Positions 34,764 through 49,714 of a DNA stretch of 64,000 nt are shown here, piece by piece. The number at the start of each line of letters is the position of its first letter. Positions within the stretch are counted from its first letter, which is position 1. The notes under the pieces were generated by a model that was given only the letters and a program-made list of their open reading frames with translations, did not search any database and had not been told where the DNA came from. The translations under genes and the position numbers were made by a program. This DNA is from Siphonodentalium dalli (taxonomy: Eukaryota; Mollusca; Scaphopoda; Gadilida; Siphonodentaliidae), in assembly GCA_032622095.1 (NCBI GenBank), contig CP136067.1, positions 77,650,705 to 77,714,704 on the forward strand. The letters run 5' to 3'.

Positions 34764-37542
34764 TATTAGGGCCATTTAATTTTTGTTATATATTCATTAA
34801 AATATTTCCTTTTTTATTTAATTTTGTATATATATTCATTAAAATATTTCCTTTTTACTTTCTTTTTTTACTTTCCATCTGGGAGATAACTTATCTCCCT
34901 GGTAATAACTTATCTCCCTGGGAGAAAACTTTTCTCCAGGGAATTAACTTTTCTCCCAGGGATATAACTTATCTCCCAGGGAGAAAACTTTTCTCCCGGG
35001 AATTAACTTATCTCCCGGGAATTAACTTATCTCCCAGGGAGAAAACTTATCTCCCAGGGAGTAAACTTTTCTCCCGGGAATTAACTTTTCTCGCAGGGAG
35101 ATAACTTATCTCCCAAGGGAGATAACTTTTCTCCCGGGAATTAACTTATCTCCCTGGGAGAAAAACTTTCTCCCAGGGAGATAACTTTTCTCCCAGGGAG
35201 ATAACTTATCTCCCAGGGAGAAAACTTTCTCCCGGGAATTAACTTTTCTCCCAGGGAGATAACTTATCTCCCGGGAATTAACTGTTCTCCCGTGGTGGAA
35301 AATCACGTGATGTGATAGGTTTCACGTAACCGATAACATTCAAACATATCCTCCTACGGTTAAAATACACCTGTCACGTGTCATTGTCTGATGTCCTGGC
35401 GCGAAAAAAACATTTTGACAGTCAATATATAACGCGCCAATGTTTAGCGCCTGGTATCACAGGTCCCCTGGTGCGACAACACTACCATAAGTATATACCT
35501 TAATACAAGGTTTATATCTATCAGACCTATATTGAGCATAGACTCACTTGCAATCTAAATTCATCAATATCCTCTGTACATAAGATAATGTCACCCCCCC
35601 CCCCCCCCAGTTCTTTAGACCATATTCACACCTTTAATTTGGTGTATCTCTTGCATCGATACGTGTACGATCACCAAAGATATATCTGAATGTGTGCACA
35701 CACTTTCAAATCCAGACAAACCCTTGAACAGATTCCCATCAAATATAACATAGTACTACTGCATAATTCCACTTGTCACAATGATTCACCACTGATGGTC
35801 CTGTCTGTGTGACCTCAGCAGAGTAAATTCTGCAGTGCTACTGTGCTATATTTGATGGGAATCTGTTGAGGGGTTTGTCTGATTTTGAAAGTGTGCACAT
35901 ATGCATATATATTTTGACGATCTTGCACGTATCGATGTGGGAGATACACCAAATTAAAGGTGCGAATATGGTCTAAAGAACTTGGTATGCGGCATTATAT
36001 TTTCACAGGGGATATTGATGAATTTTTATCGCAAGCGAATCTATGCTCAATATAGGTCGGATAGATATAAACCTTGTATTAAGGTATATACTCATGGTAG
36101 TGTTGTCACACCAGGGGACCTGTGCCTGGTGTAGCATTCTGTAGTCAACACAGACACCAGACCTGTGCCTGGTCGTAGAAGACATTCAGGAACTGAGGAT
36201 ATGGCTGGAATTGGGAACTGGGAAGAGTCGGAGTGTTTGACTGTTTATAGTATTGGACCATGTTATGTTGTTATGAAATCATGATATTTCGCCATTAACT
36301 ATAAAGTTACCTTCGTATCAAATGCTGCCTATTCCGATTGATTATTTTATATTTTTTGTGAATATGTGCCATGGCTGTCGCGGACCCTGGACTCTAGTCT
36401 AAAATATACTGACCATCGCTAGTATAGTGGTGGGTCCATTTTGGACTACCGGTGGTCGTGAAATGCACCAAATCGCTCTAAATTGGACCTATAGCACGTG
36501 TTTGTGGCGAAACAATGGGTACAATGGGTTTGTTTATATTATGATGGTAAACATAAAGAGCGTTATTTGTTGCTGAATTCCTGATATGGAACTAATAAAG
36601 AGCGTTTATGTCATTTGTGTGTGATTAGCCAGTAGCATTGTGCTGTCTTCTGTAACACAATCAGGCTCTAGCTTAGGTAAACTATATTAGGTCTTTATGA
36701 GAACATGCTGTTTACGCGATGGTCATGGTATATATGAACGAAACTATGCGTTTTAATGTTTTTCAGTTTACGGTGTTTGGAACAAATATGAATATTTTCG
36801 ACAATTAAGACCTCTCGTGCCTTTAACACTGGTCATATTTTAGAGTACCGACACATACATCCATGATACGAAAGACTTGCGATGATAATAACAATGAAAA
36901 CAGCTGGAATGTCGAGTGTAATCCACACTACACCTGTCACGTGCTGCATGTAAAATCACGTGATTTTCCACCGGTGGAGAAAAGTTTTCTCCCTGGGAGA
37001 TAAGTTAATTCCCGGGAGAAAAGTTATCTCCCTGGGAGAAAAGTTAATTCCCGGGAGAAAAGTTTTCTCCCAGGGAGATAAGTTTTCTCCCAGGGAGATA
37101 AGTTTTCTCCCAGGGAGATAAGTTAATTCCCGGGAGAAAAGTTTTCTCCCTGGGAGATAAGTTTTCTCCCTGGGAGATAAGTTAATTCCCGGGAGAAAAG
37201 TTTTTTCCATGGGAGATAAGTTATCTCCCTGGGAGAAAAGTTATTTCCCGGGAGAAAAGTTTTCTCCCAGGGAGATAAGTTATCTCCCTGGGAGCAAAGT
37301 TAATTCCCGGGAGAAAAGTTATCTCCCTGGGAGAAAAGTTAATTCCCGGGAGAAAAGTTTTCTCCCTGGGAGATAAGTTATCTCCCTGGGAGAAAAGTTA
37401 ATTCCCGGGAGAAAAGTTTTCTCCCAGGTGGAAAGTAAAAAAAGAAAGTAAAAAGGAAATATTTTAATGAATATATATAACAAATTAAATAAAAAAGGAA
37501 ATATTTTAATGAATATATAACAAAAATTAAATGGCCCTAATA
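34764..37542. mobile_element. Foldback element unit 4 (type B interior)
   Basis: 2779 bp. It keeps the start of the unit 1 central segment (about 36395-36527) but loses about 670 bp equivalent to 27508-28181, so the helix-turn-helix ORF is gone. It has a long C run (about 35595-35609) where units 1-3 have four or five C. Confidence 0.88.
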
Positions 37543-37552
37543 TACGGAAGCC

Positions 37553-40395
37553 TATTAGGGCCATTTAATTTTGTATATATATTCATTAAAATATTTCCTT
37601 TTTACTTTATTTTTTTACTTTCCATCTGGGAGATAACTTATCTCCCTGGTAATAACTTATCTCCCTGGGAGAAAACTTTTCTCCAGGGAATTAACTTTTC
37701 TCCCAGGGAGATAACTTATCTCCCAGGGAGAAAACTTTTCTCCCGGGAATTAACTTATCTCCCGGGAATTAACTTATCTCCCAGGGAGAAAACTTATCTC
37801 CCAGGGAGTAAACTTTTCTCCCGGGAATTAACTTTTCTCGCAGGGAGATAACTTATCTCCCAAGTGAGATAACTTTTCTCCCGGGAATTAACTTATCTCC
37901 CTGGGAGAAAAACTTTCTCCCAGGGAGATAACTTTTCTCCCAGGGAGATAACTTATCTCCCAGGGAGAAAACTTTCTCCCGGGAATTAACTTTTCTCCCA
38001 GGGAGATAACTTATCTCCCGGGAATTAACTTTTCTCCCGTGGTGGAAAATCACGTGATGTGATAGGTTTCACGTAACCGATAACATTCAAACATATCCTC
38101 CTACGGTTAAAATACACCTGTCACGTGTCATTGTCTGATGTCCTGGCGCGAAAAAACATTTTGACAGTCAATATATAACGCGCCAATGTTTAGCGCCTGG
38201 TATCACAGGTCCCCTGGTGCGACAACACTACCATAAGTATATACCTTAATACAAGGTTTATATCTATCAGACCTATATTGAGCATAGACTCACTTGCAAT
38301 CTAAATTCATCAATATCCTCTGTACATAAGATAATGTCACCCCCCCCCCCCCCAGTTCTTTAGACCATATTCACACCTTTAATTTGGTGTATCTCTTGCA
38401 TCGATACGTGTACGATCACCAAAGATATATCTGAATGTGTGCACACACTTTCAAATCCAGACAAACCCTTGAACAGATTCCCATCAAATATAACATAGTA
38501 CTACTGCAGAATTCCACTTGTCACAATGATTCACCACTGATGGTCCTGTCTGTGTGACCTCAGCAGAGTAAATTCTGCAGTGCTACTGTGCTATATTTGA
38601 TGGGAATCTGTTGAGGGGTTTGTCTGATTTTGAAAGTGTGCACATATGCATATATATTTTGACGATCTTGCACGTATCGATGTGGGAGATACACCAAATT
38701 AAAGGTGCGAATATGGTCTAAAGAACTTGGTATGCGGCATTATATTTTCACAGGGGATATTGATGAATTTTTATCGCAAGCGAATCTATGCTCAATATAG
38801 GTCGGATAGATATAAACCTTGTATTAAGGTATATACTCATGGTAGTGTTGTCACACCAGGGGACCTGTGCCTGGTGTAGCATTCTGTAGTCAACACAGAC
38901 ACCAGACCTGTGCCTGGTCGTAGAAGACATTCAGGAACTGAGGATATGGCTGGAATTGGGAACTGGGAAGAGTCGGAGTGTTTGACTGTTTATAGTATTG
39001 GACCATGTTATGTTGTTATGAAATCATGATATTTCGCCATTAACTATAAAGTTACCTTCGTATCAAATGCTGCCTATTCCGATTGATTATTTTATATTTT
39101 TTGTGAATATGTGCCATGGCTGTCGCGGACCCTGGACTCTAGTTACGGTTGGCCTTGGCGGTGGGTATCCTGTGAAAATATTTCCACCCGTCAAAAACCG
39201 CCACAAACAGAAAGAACATCAAAATGTAGACAGACTTTGTCCGTATACAAATAAGAAATATCGCATAAACAGTATGTTATTGTCATATATTTGACCATTG
39301 TTATGTAAACAAAAGCATAAAAAGTAACTTTTCTGGTGTTTGTTTATATTATGATGGTAAACATAAAGAGCGTTATTTGTTGCTGAATTCCTGATATGGA
39401 ACTAATAAAGAGCGTTTATGTCATTTGTGTGTGATTAGCCAGTAGCATTGTGCTGTCTTCTGTAACACAATCAGGCTCTAGCTTAGGTAAACTATATTAG
39501 GTCTTTATGAGAACATGCTGTTTACGCGATGGTCATGGTATATATGAACGAAACTATGCGTTTTAATGTTTTTCAGTTTACGGTGTTTGGAACAAATATG
39601 AATATTTTCGACAATTAAGACCTCTCGTGCCTTTAACACTGGTCATATTTTAGAGTACCGACACATACATCCATGATACGAAAGACTTGCGATGATAATA
39701 ACAATGAAAACAGCTGGAATGTCGAGTGTAATCCACACTACACCTGTCACGTGCTGCATGTAAAATCACGTGATTTTCCACCGGTGGAGAAAAGTTTTCT
39801 CCCTGGGAGATAAGTTAATTCCCGGGAGAAAAGTTATCTCCCTGGGAGAAAAGTTAATTCCCGGGAGAAAAGTTTTCTCCCAGGGAGATAAGTTTTCTCC
39901 CAGGGAGATAAGTTTTCTCCCAGGGAGATAAGTTAATTCCCGGGAGAAAAGTTTTCTCCCTGGGAGATAAGTTTTCTCCCTGGGAGATAAGTTAATTCCC
40001 GGGAGAAAAGTTTTTTCCATGGGAGATAAGTTATCTCCCTGGGAGAAAAGTTATTTCCCGGGAGAAAAGTTTTCTCCCTGGGAGATAAGTTTTCTCCCTG
40101 GGAGATAAGTTATCTCCCTGGGAGCAAAGTTAATTCCCTGGGAGAAAAGTTATCTCCCTGGGAGAAAAGTTAATTCCCGGGAGAAAAGTTTTCTCCCTGG
40201 GAGATAAGTTTTTTATCCCCGGGAGATAAGTTATCTCCCTGGGAGAAAAGTTAATTCCCGGGAGAAAAGTTTTCTCCCAGGTGGAAAGTAAAAAAAGAAA
40301 GTAAAAAGGAAATATTTTAATGAATATATATAACAAATTAAATAAAAAAGGAAATATTTTAATGAATATATAACAAAAATTAAATGGCCCTAATA
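37553..40395. mobile_element. Foldback element unit 5 (type C interior)
   Basis: 2843 bp. It has the type C deletion junction near 39140 and a poly-C run near 38340. The outer left arm lacks about 45 bp, so the first TATATATTCATTAAAATATT block occurs once instead of twice. Confidence 0.88.
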
Positions 40396-40405
40396 TACGG
40401 AAGCC

Positions 40406-43183
40406 TATTAGGGCCATTTAATTTTTGTTATATATTCATTAAAATATTTCCTTTTTTATTTAATTTTGTATATATATTCATTAAAATATTTCCTTTTTAC
40501 TTTCTTTTTTTACTTTCCATCTGGGAGATAACTTATCTCCCTGGTAATAACTTATCTCCCTGGGAGAAAACTTTTCTCCAGGGAATTAACTTTTCTCCCA
40601 GGGATATAACTTATCTCCCAGGGAGAAAACTTTTCTCCCGGGAATTAACTTATCTCCCGGGAATTAACTTATCTCCCAGGGAGAAAACTTATCTCCCAGG
40701 GAGTAAACTTTTCTCCCGGGAATTAACTTTTCTCGCAGGGAGATAACTTATCTCCCAAGGGAGATAACTTTTCTCCCGGGAATTAACTTATCTCCCTGGG
40801 AGAAAAACTTTCTCCCAGGGAGATAACTTTTCTCCCAGGGAGATAACTTATCTCCCAGGGAGAAAACTTTCTCCCGGGAATTAACTTTTCTCCCAGGGAG
40901 ATAACTTATCTCCCGGGAATTAACTGTTCTCCCGTGGTGGAAAATCACGTGATGTGATAGGTTTCACGTAACCGATAACATTCAAACATATCCTCCTACG
41001 GTTAAAATACACCTGTCACGTGTCATTGTCTGATGTCCTGGCGCGAAAAAAACATTTTGACAGTCAATATATAACGCGCCAATGTTTAGCGCCTGGTATC
41101 ACAGGTCCCCTGGTGCGACAACACTACCATAAGTATATACCTTAATACAAGGTTTATATCTATCAGACCTATATTGAGCATAGACTCACTTGCAATCTAA
41201 ATTCATCAATATCCTCTGTACATAAGATAATGTCACCCCCCCCCCCCCCAGTTCTTTAGACCATATTCACACCTTTAATTTGGTGTATCTCTTGCATCGA
41301 TACGTGTACGATCACCAAAGATATATCTGAATGTGTGCACACACTTTCAAATCCAGACAAACCCTTGAACAGATTCCCATCAAATATAACATAGTACTAC
41401 TGCATAATTCCACTTGTCACAATGATTCACCACTGATGGTCCTGTCTGTGTGACCTCAGCAGAGTAAATTCTGCAGTGCTACTGTGCTATATTTGATGGG
41501 AATCTGTTGAGGGGTTTGTCTGATTTTGAAAGTGTGCACATATGCATATATATTTTGACGATCTTGCACGTATCGATGTGGGAGATACACCAAATTAAAG
41601 GTGCGAATATGGTCTAAAGAACTTGGTATGCGGCATTATATTTTCACAGGGGATATTGATGAATTTTTATCGCAAGCGAATCTATGCTCAATATAGGTCG
41701 GATAGATATAAACCTTGTATTAAGGTATATACTCATGGTAGTGTTGTCACACCAGGGGACCTGTGCCTGGTGTAGTATTCTGTAGTCAACACAGACACCA
41801 GACCTGTGCCTGGTCGTAGAAGACATTCAGGAACTGAGGATATGGCTGGAATTGGGAACTGGGAAGAGTCGGAGTGTTTGACTGTTTATAGTATTGGACC
41901 ATGTTATGTTGTTATGAAATCATGATATTTCGCCATTAACTATAAAGTTACCTTCGTATCAAATGCTGCCTATTCCGATTGATTATTTTATATTTTTTGT
42001 GAATATGTGCCATGGCTGTCGCGGACCCTGGACTCTAGTCTAAAATATACTGACCATCGCTAGTATAGTGGTGGGTCCATTTTGGACTACCGGTGGTCGT
42101 GAAATGCACCAAATCGCTCTAAATTGGACCTATAGCACGTGTTTGTGGCGAAACAATGGGTACAATGGGTTTGTTTATATTATGATGGTAAACATAAAGA
42201 GCGTTATTTGTTGCTGAATTCCTGATATGGAACTAATAAAGAGCGTTTATGTCATTTGTGTGTGATTAGCCAGTAGCATTGTGCTGTCTTCTGTAACACA
42301 ATCAGGCTCTAGCTTAGGTAAACTATATTAGGTCTTTATGAGAACATGCTGTTTACGCGATGGTCATGGTATATATGAACGAAACTATGCGTTTTAATGT
42401 TTTTCAGTTTACGGTGTTTGGAACAAATATGAATATTTTCGACAATTAAGACCTCTCGTGCCTTTAACACTGGTCATATTTTAGAGTACCGACACATACA
42501 TCCATGATACGAAAGACTTGCGATGATAATAACAATGAAAACAGCTGGAATGTCGAGTGTAATCCACACTACACCTGTCACGTGCTGCATGTAAAATCAC
42601 GTGATTTTCCACCGGTGGAGAAAAGTTTTCTCCCTGGGAGATAAGTTAATTCCCGGGAGAAAAGTTATCTCCCTGGGAGAAAAGTTAATTCCCGGGAGAA
42701 AAGTTTTCTCCCAGGGAGATAAGTTTTCTCCCAGGGAGATAAGTTTTCTCCCAGGGAGATAAGTTAATTCCCGGGAGAAAAGTTTTCTCCCTGGGAGATA
42801 AGTTTTCTCCCTGGGAGATAAGTTAATTCCCGGGAGAAAAGTTTTTTCCATGGGAGATAAGTTATCTCCCTGGGAGAAAAGTTATTTCCCGGGAGAAAAG
42901 TTTTCTCCCAGGGAGATAAGTTATCTCCCTGGGAGCAAAGTTAATTCCCGGGAGAAAAGTTATCTCCCTGGGAGAAAAGTTAATTCCCGGGAGAAAAGTT
43001 TTCTCCCTGGGAGATAAGTTATCTCCCTGGGAGAAAAGTTAATTCCCGGGAGAAAAGTTTTCTCCCAGGTGGAAAGTAAAAAAAGAAAGTAAAAAGGAAA
43101 TATTTTAATGAATATATATAACAAATTAAATAAAAAAGGAAATATTTTAATGAATATATAACAAAAATTAAATGGCCCTAATA
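40406..43183. mobile_element. Foldback element unit 6 (type B interior)
   Basis: 2778 bp, nearly identical to unit 4 with rare changes (for example C to T near 41776). The poly-C run is near 41235. Confidence 0.88.
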
Positions 43184-43193
43184 TACGGAAGCC

Positions 43194-46039
43194 TATTAGG
43201 GCCATTTAATTTTGTATATATATTCATTAAAATATTTCCTTTTTACTTTATTTTTTTACTTTCCATCTGGGAGATAACTTATCTCCCTGGTAATAACTTA
43301 TCTCCCTGGGAGAAAACTTTTCTCCAGGGAATTAACTTTTCTCCCAGGGAGATAACTTATCTCCCAGGGAGAAAACTTTTCTCCCGGGAATTAACTTATC
43401 TCCCGGGAATTAACTTATCTCCCAGGGAGAAAACTTATCTCCCAGGGAGTAAACTTTTCTCCCGGGAATTAACTTTTCTCGCAGGGAGATAACTTATCTC
43501 CCAAGTGAGATAACTTTTCTCCCGGGAATTAACTTATCTCCCTGGGAGAAAAACTTTCTCCCAGGGAGATAACTTTTCTCCCAGGGAGATAACTTATCTC
43601 CCAGGGAGAAAACTTTCTCCCGGGAATTAACTTTTCTCCCAGGGAGATAACTTATCTCCCGGGAATTAACTTTTCTCCCGTGGTGGAAAATCACGTGATG
43701 TGATAGGTTTCACGTAACCGATAACATTCAAACATATCCTCCTACGGTTAAAATACACCTGTCACGTGTCATTGTCTGATGTCCTGGCGCGAAAAAACAT
43801 TTTGACAGTCAATATATAACGCGCCAATGTTTAGCGCCTGGTATCACAGGTCCCCTGGTGCGACAACACTACCATAAGTATATACCTTAATACAAGGTTT
43901 ATATCTATCAGACCTATATTGAGCATAGACTCACTTGCAATCTAAATTCATCAATATCCTCTGTACATAAGATAATGTCACCCCCCCCCCCCCAGTTCTT
44001 TAGACCATATTCACACCTTTAATTTGGTGTATCTCTTGCATCGATACGTGTACGATCACCAAAGATATATCTGAATGTGTGCACACACTTTCAAATCCAG
44101 ACAAACCCTTGAACAGATTCCCATCAAATATAACATAGTACTACTGCAGAATTCCACTTGTCACAATGATTCACCACTGATGGTCCTGTCTGTGTGACCT
44201 CAGCAGAGTAAATTCTGCAGTGCTACTGTGCTATATTTGATGGGAATCTGTTGAGGGGTTTGTCTGATTTTGAAAGTGTGCACATATGCATATATATTTT
44301 GACGATCTTGCACGTATCGATGTGGGAGATACACCAAATTAAAGGTGCGAATATGGTCTAAAGAACTTGGTATGCGGCATTATATTTTCACAGGGGATAT
44401 TGATGAATTTTTATCGCAAGCGAATCTATGCTCAATATAGGTCGGATAGATATAAACCTTGTATTAAGGTATATACTCATGGTAGTGTTGTCACACCAGG
44501 GGACCTGTGCCTGGTGTAGCATTCTGTAGTCAACACAGACACCAGACCTGTGCCTGGTCGTAGAAGACATTCAGGAACTGAGGATATGGCTGGAATTGGG
44601 AACTGGGAAGAGTCGGAGTGTTTGACTGTTTATAGTATTGGACCATGTTATGTTGTTATGAAATCATGATATTTCGCCATTAACTATAAAGTTACCTTCG
44701 TATCAAATGCTGCCTATTCCGATTGATTATTTTATATTTTTTGTGAATATGTGCCATGGCTGTCGCGGACCCTGGACTCTAGTTACGGTTGGCCTTGGCG
44801 GTGGGTATCCTGTGAAAATATTTCCACCCGTCAAAAACCGCCACAAACAGAAAGAACATCAAAATGTAGACAGACTTTGTCCGTATACAAATAAGAAATA
44901 TCGCATAAACAGTATGTTATTGTCATATATTTGACCATTGTTATGTAAACAAAAGCATAAAAAGTAACTTTTCTGGTGTTTGTTTATATTATGATGGTAA
45001 ACATAAAGAGCGTTATTTGTTGCTGAATTCCTGATATGGAACTAATAAAGAGCGTTTATGTCATTTGTGTGTGATTAGCCAGTAGCATTGTGCTGTCTTC
45101 TGTAACACAATCAGGCTCTAGCTTAGGTAAACTATATTAGGTCTTTATGAGAACATGCTGTTTACGCGATGGTCATGGTATATATGAACGAAACTATGCG
45201 TTTTAATGTTTTTCAGTTTACGGTGTTTGGAACAAATATGAATATTTTCGACAATTAAGACCTCTCGTGCCTTTAACACTGGTCATATTTTAGAGTACCG
45301 ACACATACATCCATGATACGAAAGACTTGCGATGATAATAACAATGAAAACAGCTGGAATGTCGAGTGTAATCCACACTACACCTGTCACGTGCTGCATG
45401 TAAAATCACGTGATTTTCCACCGGTGGAGAAAAGTTTTCTCCCTGGGAGATAAGTTAATTCCCGGGAGAAAAGTTATCTCCCTGGGAGAAAAGTTAATTC
45501 CCGGGAGAAAAGTTTTCTCCCAGGGAGATAAGTTTTCTCCCAGGGAGATAAGTTTTCTCCCAGGGAGATAAGTTAATTCCCGGGAGAAAAGTTTTCTCCC
45601 TGGGAGATAAGTTTTCTCCCTGGGAGATAAGTTAATTCCCGGGAGAAAAGTTTTTTCCATGGGAGATAAGTTATCTCCCTGGGAGAAAAGTTATTTCCCG
45701 GGAGAAAAGTTTTCTCCCTGGGAGATAAGTTTTCTCCCTGGGAGATAAGTTATCTCCCTGGGAGCAAAGTTAATTCCCTGGGAGAAAAGTTATCTCCCTG
45801 GGAGAAAAGTTAATTCCCGGGAGAAAAGTTTTCTCCCTGGGAGATAAGTTTTTTATCCCCGGGAGATAAGTTATCTCCCTGGGAGAAAAGTTAATTCCCG
45901 GGAGAAAAGTTTTCTCCCAGGTGGAAAGGTAAAAAAAAGAAAGTAAAAAGGAAATATTTTAATGAATATATATAAACAAATTAAATAAAAAAGGAAATAT
46001 TTTTAATGAATATATAACAAAAATTAAATGGCCCTAATA
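43194..46039. mobile_element. Foldback element unit 7 (type C interior)
   Basis: 2846 bp, nearly identical to unit 5, including the shortened outer left arm. From about 45929 onward it begins to show isolated 1-nt insertions not present in any other unit. Confidence 0.87.
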
Positions 46040-46049
46040 TACGGAAGCC

Positions 46050-47364
46050 TATTAGGGCCATTTAATTTTTGTTATATATTCATTAAAATATTTCCTTTTT
46101 TATTTAATTTTGTATATATATTCATTAAAATATTTTCCTTTTTACTTTCTTTTTTTACTTTCCATCTGGAGAGATAACTTATCTCCCTGGTAATAACTTA
46201 TCTCCCTGGGAGAAAACTTTTCTCCAGGGAATTTAACTTTTCTCCCAGGGATATAACTTATCTCCCAGGGAGAAAACTTTTCTCCCGGGAATTAACTTAT
46301 CTCCCGGGAATTAACTTATCTCCCAGGGAGAAAACTTATCTCCCAGGGAGTAAACTTTTCTCCCGGGAATTAACTTTTCTCGCAGGGAGATAACTTATCT
46401 CCCAAGGGAGATAACTTTTCTCCCGGGAATTAACTTATCTCCCTGGGAGAAAAACTTTCTCCCAGGGAGATAACTTTTCTCCCAGGGAGATAACTTATCT
46501 CCCAGGGAGAAAACTTTCTCCCGGGAATTAACTTTTCTCCCAGGGAGATAACTTATCTCCCGGGAATTAACTGTTCTCCCCGTGGTGGAAAATCACGTGA
46601 TGTGATAGGTTTCACGTAACCGATAACATTCAAACATATCCTCCTACGGTTAAAATACACCTGTCACGTGTCATTGTCTGATGTCCTGGCGCGAAAAAAA
46701 CATTTTGACAGTCAATATATAACGCGCCAATGTTTAGCGCCTGGTATCACAGGTCCCCTGGTGCGACAACACTACCATAAGTATATACCTTAATACAAGG
46801 TTTATATCTATCAGACCTATATTGAGCATAGACTCACTTGCAATCTAAATTCATCAATATCCTCTGTACATAAGATAATGTCACCCCCACCCCCCCCCCC
46901 CCCCAGTTCTTTAGACCATATTCACACCTTTAATTTGGTGTATCTCTTGCATCGATACGTGTACGATCACCAAAGATATATCTGAATGTGTGCACACACT
47001 TTCAAATCCAGACAAACCCTTGAAACAGATTCCCATCAAATATAACATAGTACTACTGCACGAATTCCACTTGTCACAATGATTCACCACTGATGGTCCT
47101 GTCTGTGTGACCTCAGCAGAGTAAATTCTGCAGTGCTACTGTGCTATATTTGATGGGAATCTGTTGAGGGGGTTTGTCTGATTTTGAAAGTGTGCACATA
47201 TGCATATATATTTTGACGATCTTGCACGTAATCGATGTGGGAGATACACCAAATTAAAGGTGCGAATATGGTCTAAAGAACTTGGTATGCGGCATTATAT
47301 TTTCACAGGGGATATTGATGAATTTTTATCGCAAGCGAATCTATGCTCAATATAGGTCGGATAT
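46050..47364. mobile_element. Foldback element unit 8, cut by the assembly gap
   Basis: Only the left arm and part of the interior are present before the N run. Many single-base insertions relative to all other units (near 46132, 46170, 46232, 46580, 47023, 47060, 47168, 47230) suggest unpolished sequence. Confidence 0.85.
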
Positions 47365-47464
47365 NNNNNNNNNNNNNNNNNNNNNNNNNNNNNNNNNNNN
47401 NNNNNNNNNNNNNNNNNNNNNNNNNNNNNNNNNNNNNNNNNNNNNNNNNNNNNNNNNNNNNNNN
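47365..47464. other. Assembly gap of exactly 100 N
   Basis: A run of 100 N is the conventional placeholder for a scaffold join of unknown length. Left of it is the macrosatellite; right of it is sequence equivalent to position 2010 onward. Confidence 0.98.
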
Positions 47465-48914
<1,450 letters not shown>

Positions 48915-49186
48915 GTGGATTGGATATCAAGGCTCGACTAACATGCCGCCATAAACCATTCAGTCAGAGAAGTGTCGATAAGGGAACTCAACTCATTCCG
49001 AACGGAAAAAATAGCAGTAATCTCCTATATATTTTGAAGACCTCTGTCTGTATGTCTGTCTGTATGTATGTATGTCATTTATACAAATCTACGATTCTCG
49101 ACCGATCGGGACGAAACTTGGTACGTGTGTGTAGTTTGACCAGGCGGTGGACGTTGTATTGGCGAGCCCGTGCGGCGCCCGCTTCG

Positions 49187-49620
49187 CGCATGCGCAGACG
49201 AGAGCCCATGCGACGCCAGCTTCGCGCATGCGCAGACGATATATCGGAAACGGATGGAGCTATCTACTTGAAATTTGGTATGTGAATGTATCTTTGCCCG
49301 GATACGAATTTTATCGGGTCGCCGAGCCCGTGCGACGCCAGCTTCGCGCCAGCTTCGCGCATGCGCAGACGATATCTCGGAAACGTGTGGAGCTATCGAC
49401 TTGAAATTTGGTATGTGAATGTATCTTGCCCCGGATACGAAATTTATCGGGTCGCCGAGCCCGTGCGACACCAGCTTCGCGCATGCGCAGACCAGATCTC
49501 GGAAACGGGTAGAGCTATCGACTTGAAATTTGGTTTTTGAATAGCCCGGACAACGTCGGGCTGGGTAGAGCTATCGACTTGAAATTTGGTTTTTGAATAG
49601 CCGGACAACGTCGGGCTCAT
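49187..49620. repeat. 122-bp satellite (second copy)
   Basis: Corresponds to 3711-4135. It carries an 11-bp partial duplication (CAGCTTCGCGC twice near 49338-49359) and a 1-nt loss in the second AGCCCG stem. Confidence 0.88.
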
Positions 49621-49714
49621 CGACTAGTCTATTATATATTTTGGAACTGTCTTTCTGCCTGTCTGTATGTCTGTCTGTAATTCTGTCTGTATGTGTCTTA
49701 TAGACTCGAAAACT

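Larger units (their letters stand above)
25771..47364. repeat. Macrosatellite: eight head-to-tail foldback elements
   Basis: Eight units with junctions at 25771, 29117, 31967, 34754, 37543, 40396, 43184 and 46040 are each separated by the same 10-bp linker TACGGAAGCC. Every unit has long inverted ends: an outer part starting TATTAGGGCCATTTAATTT and an inner minisatellite. The middle part carries a second, diverged inverted repeat. Units 4-8 alternate two types, giving a 5.64-kb higher-order period (34764 to 40406 to 46050; 37553 to 43194). The array runs into an assembly gap, so its true length is unknown. All open frames shared by the units, including the 60-residue minus-strand frame and the FLPGINFSPRE-like frames, are by-products of the repeats. 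Confidence 0.95.

Noticed and set aside
26994-44570. A conserved 60-residue minus-strand frame in seven units
   Set aside because: It lies inside one arm of the inner inverted repeat, has no domain signature, and is constant only because the DNA is constant.
28854-45660. Repeated open frames with FLPGINFSPRE-like and FCYIFIKIFPF-like peptides in every unit
   Set aside because: They arise because the palindromic minisatellite and A/T-rich arm are open in several frames on both strands. Identity among units reflects recent amplification, not coding constraint.
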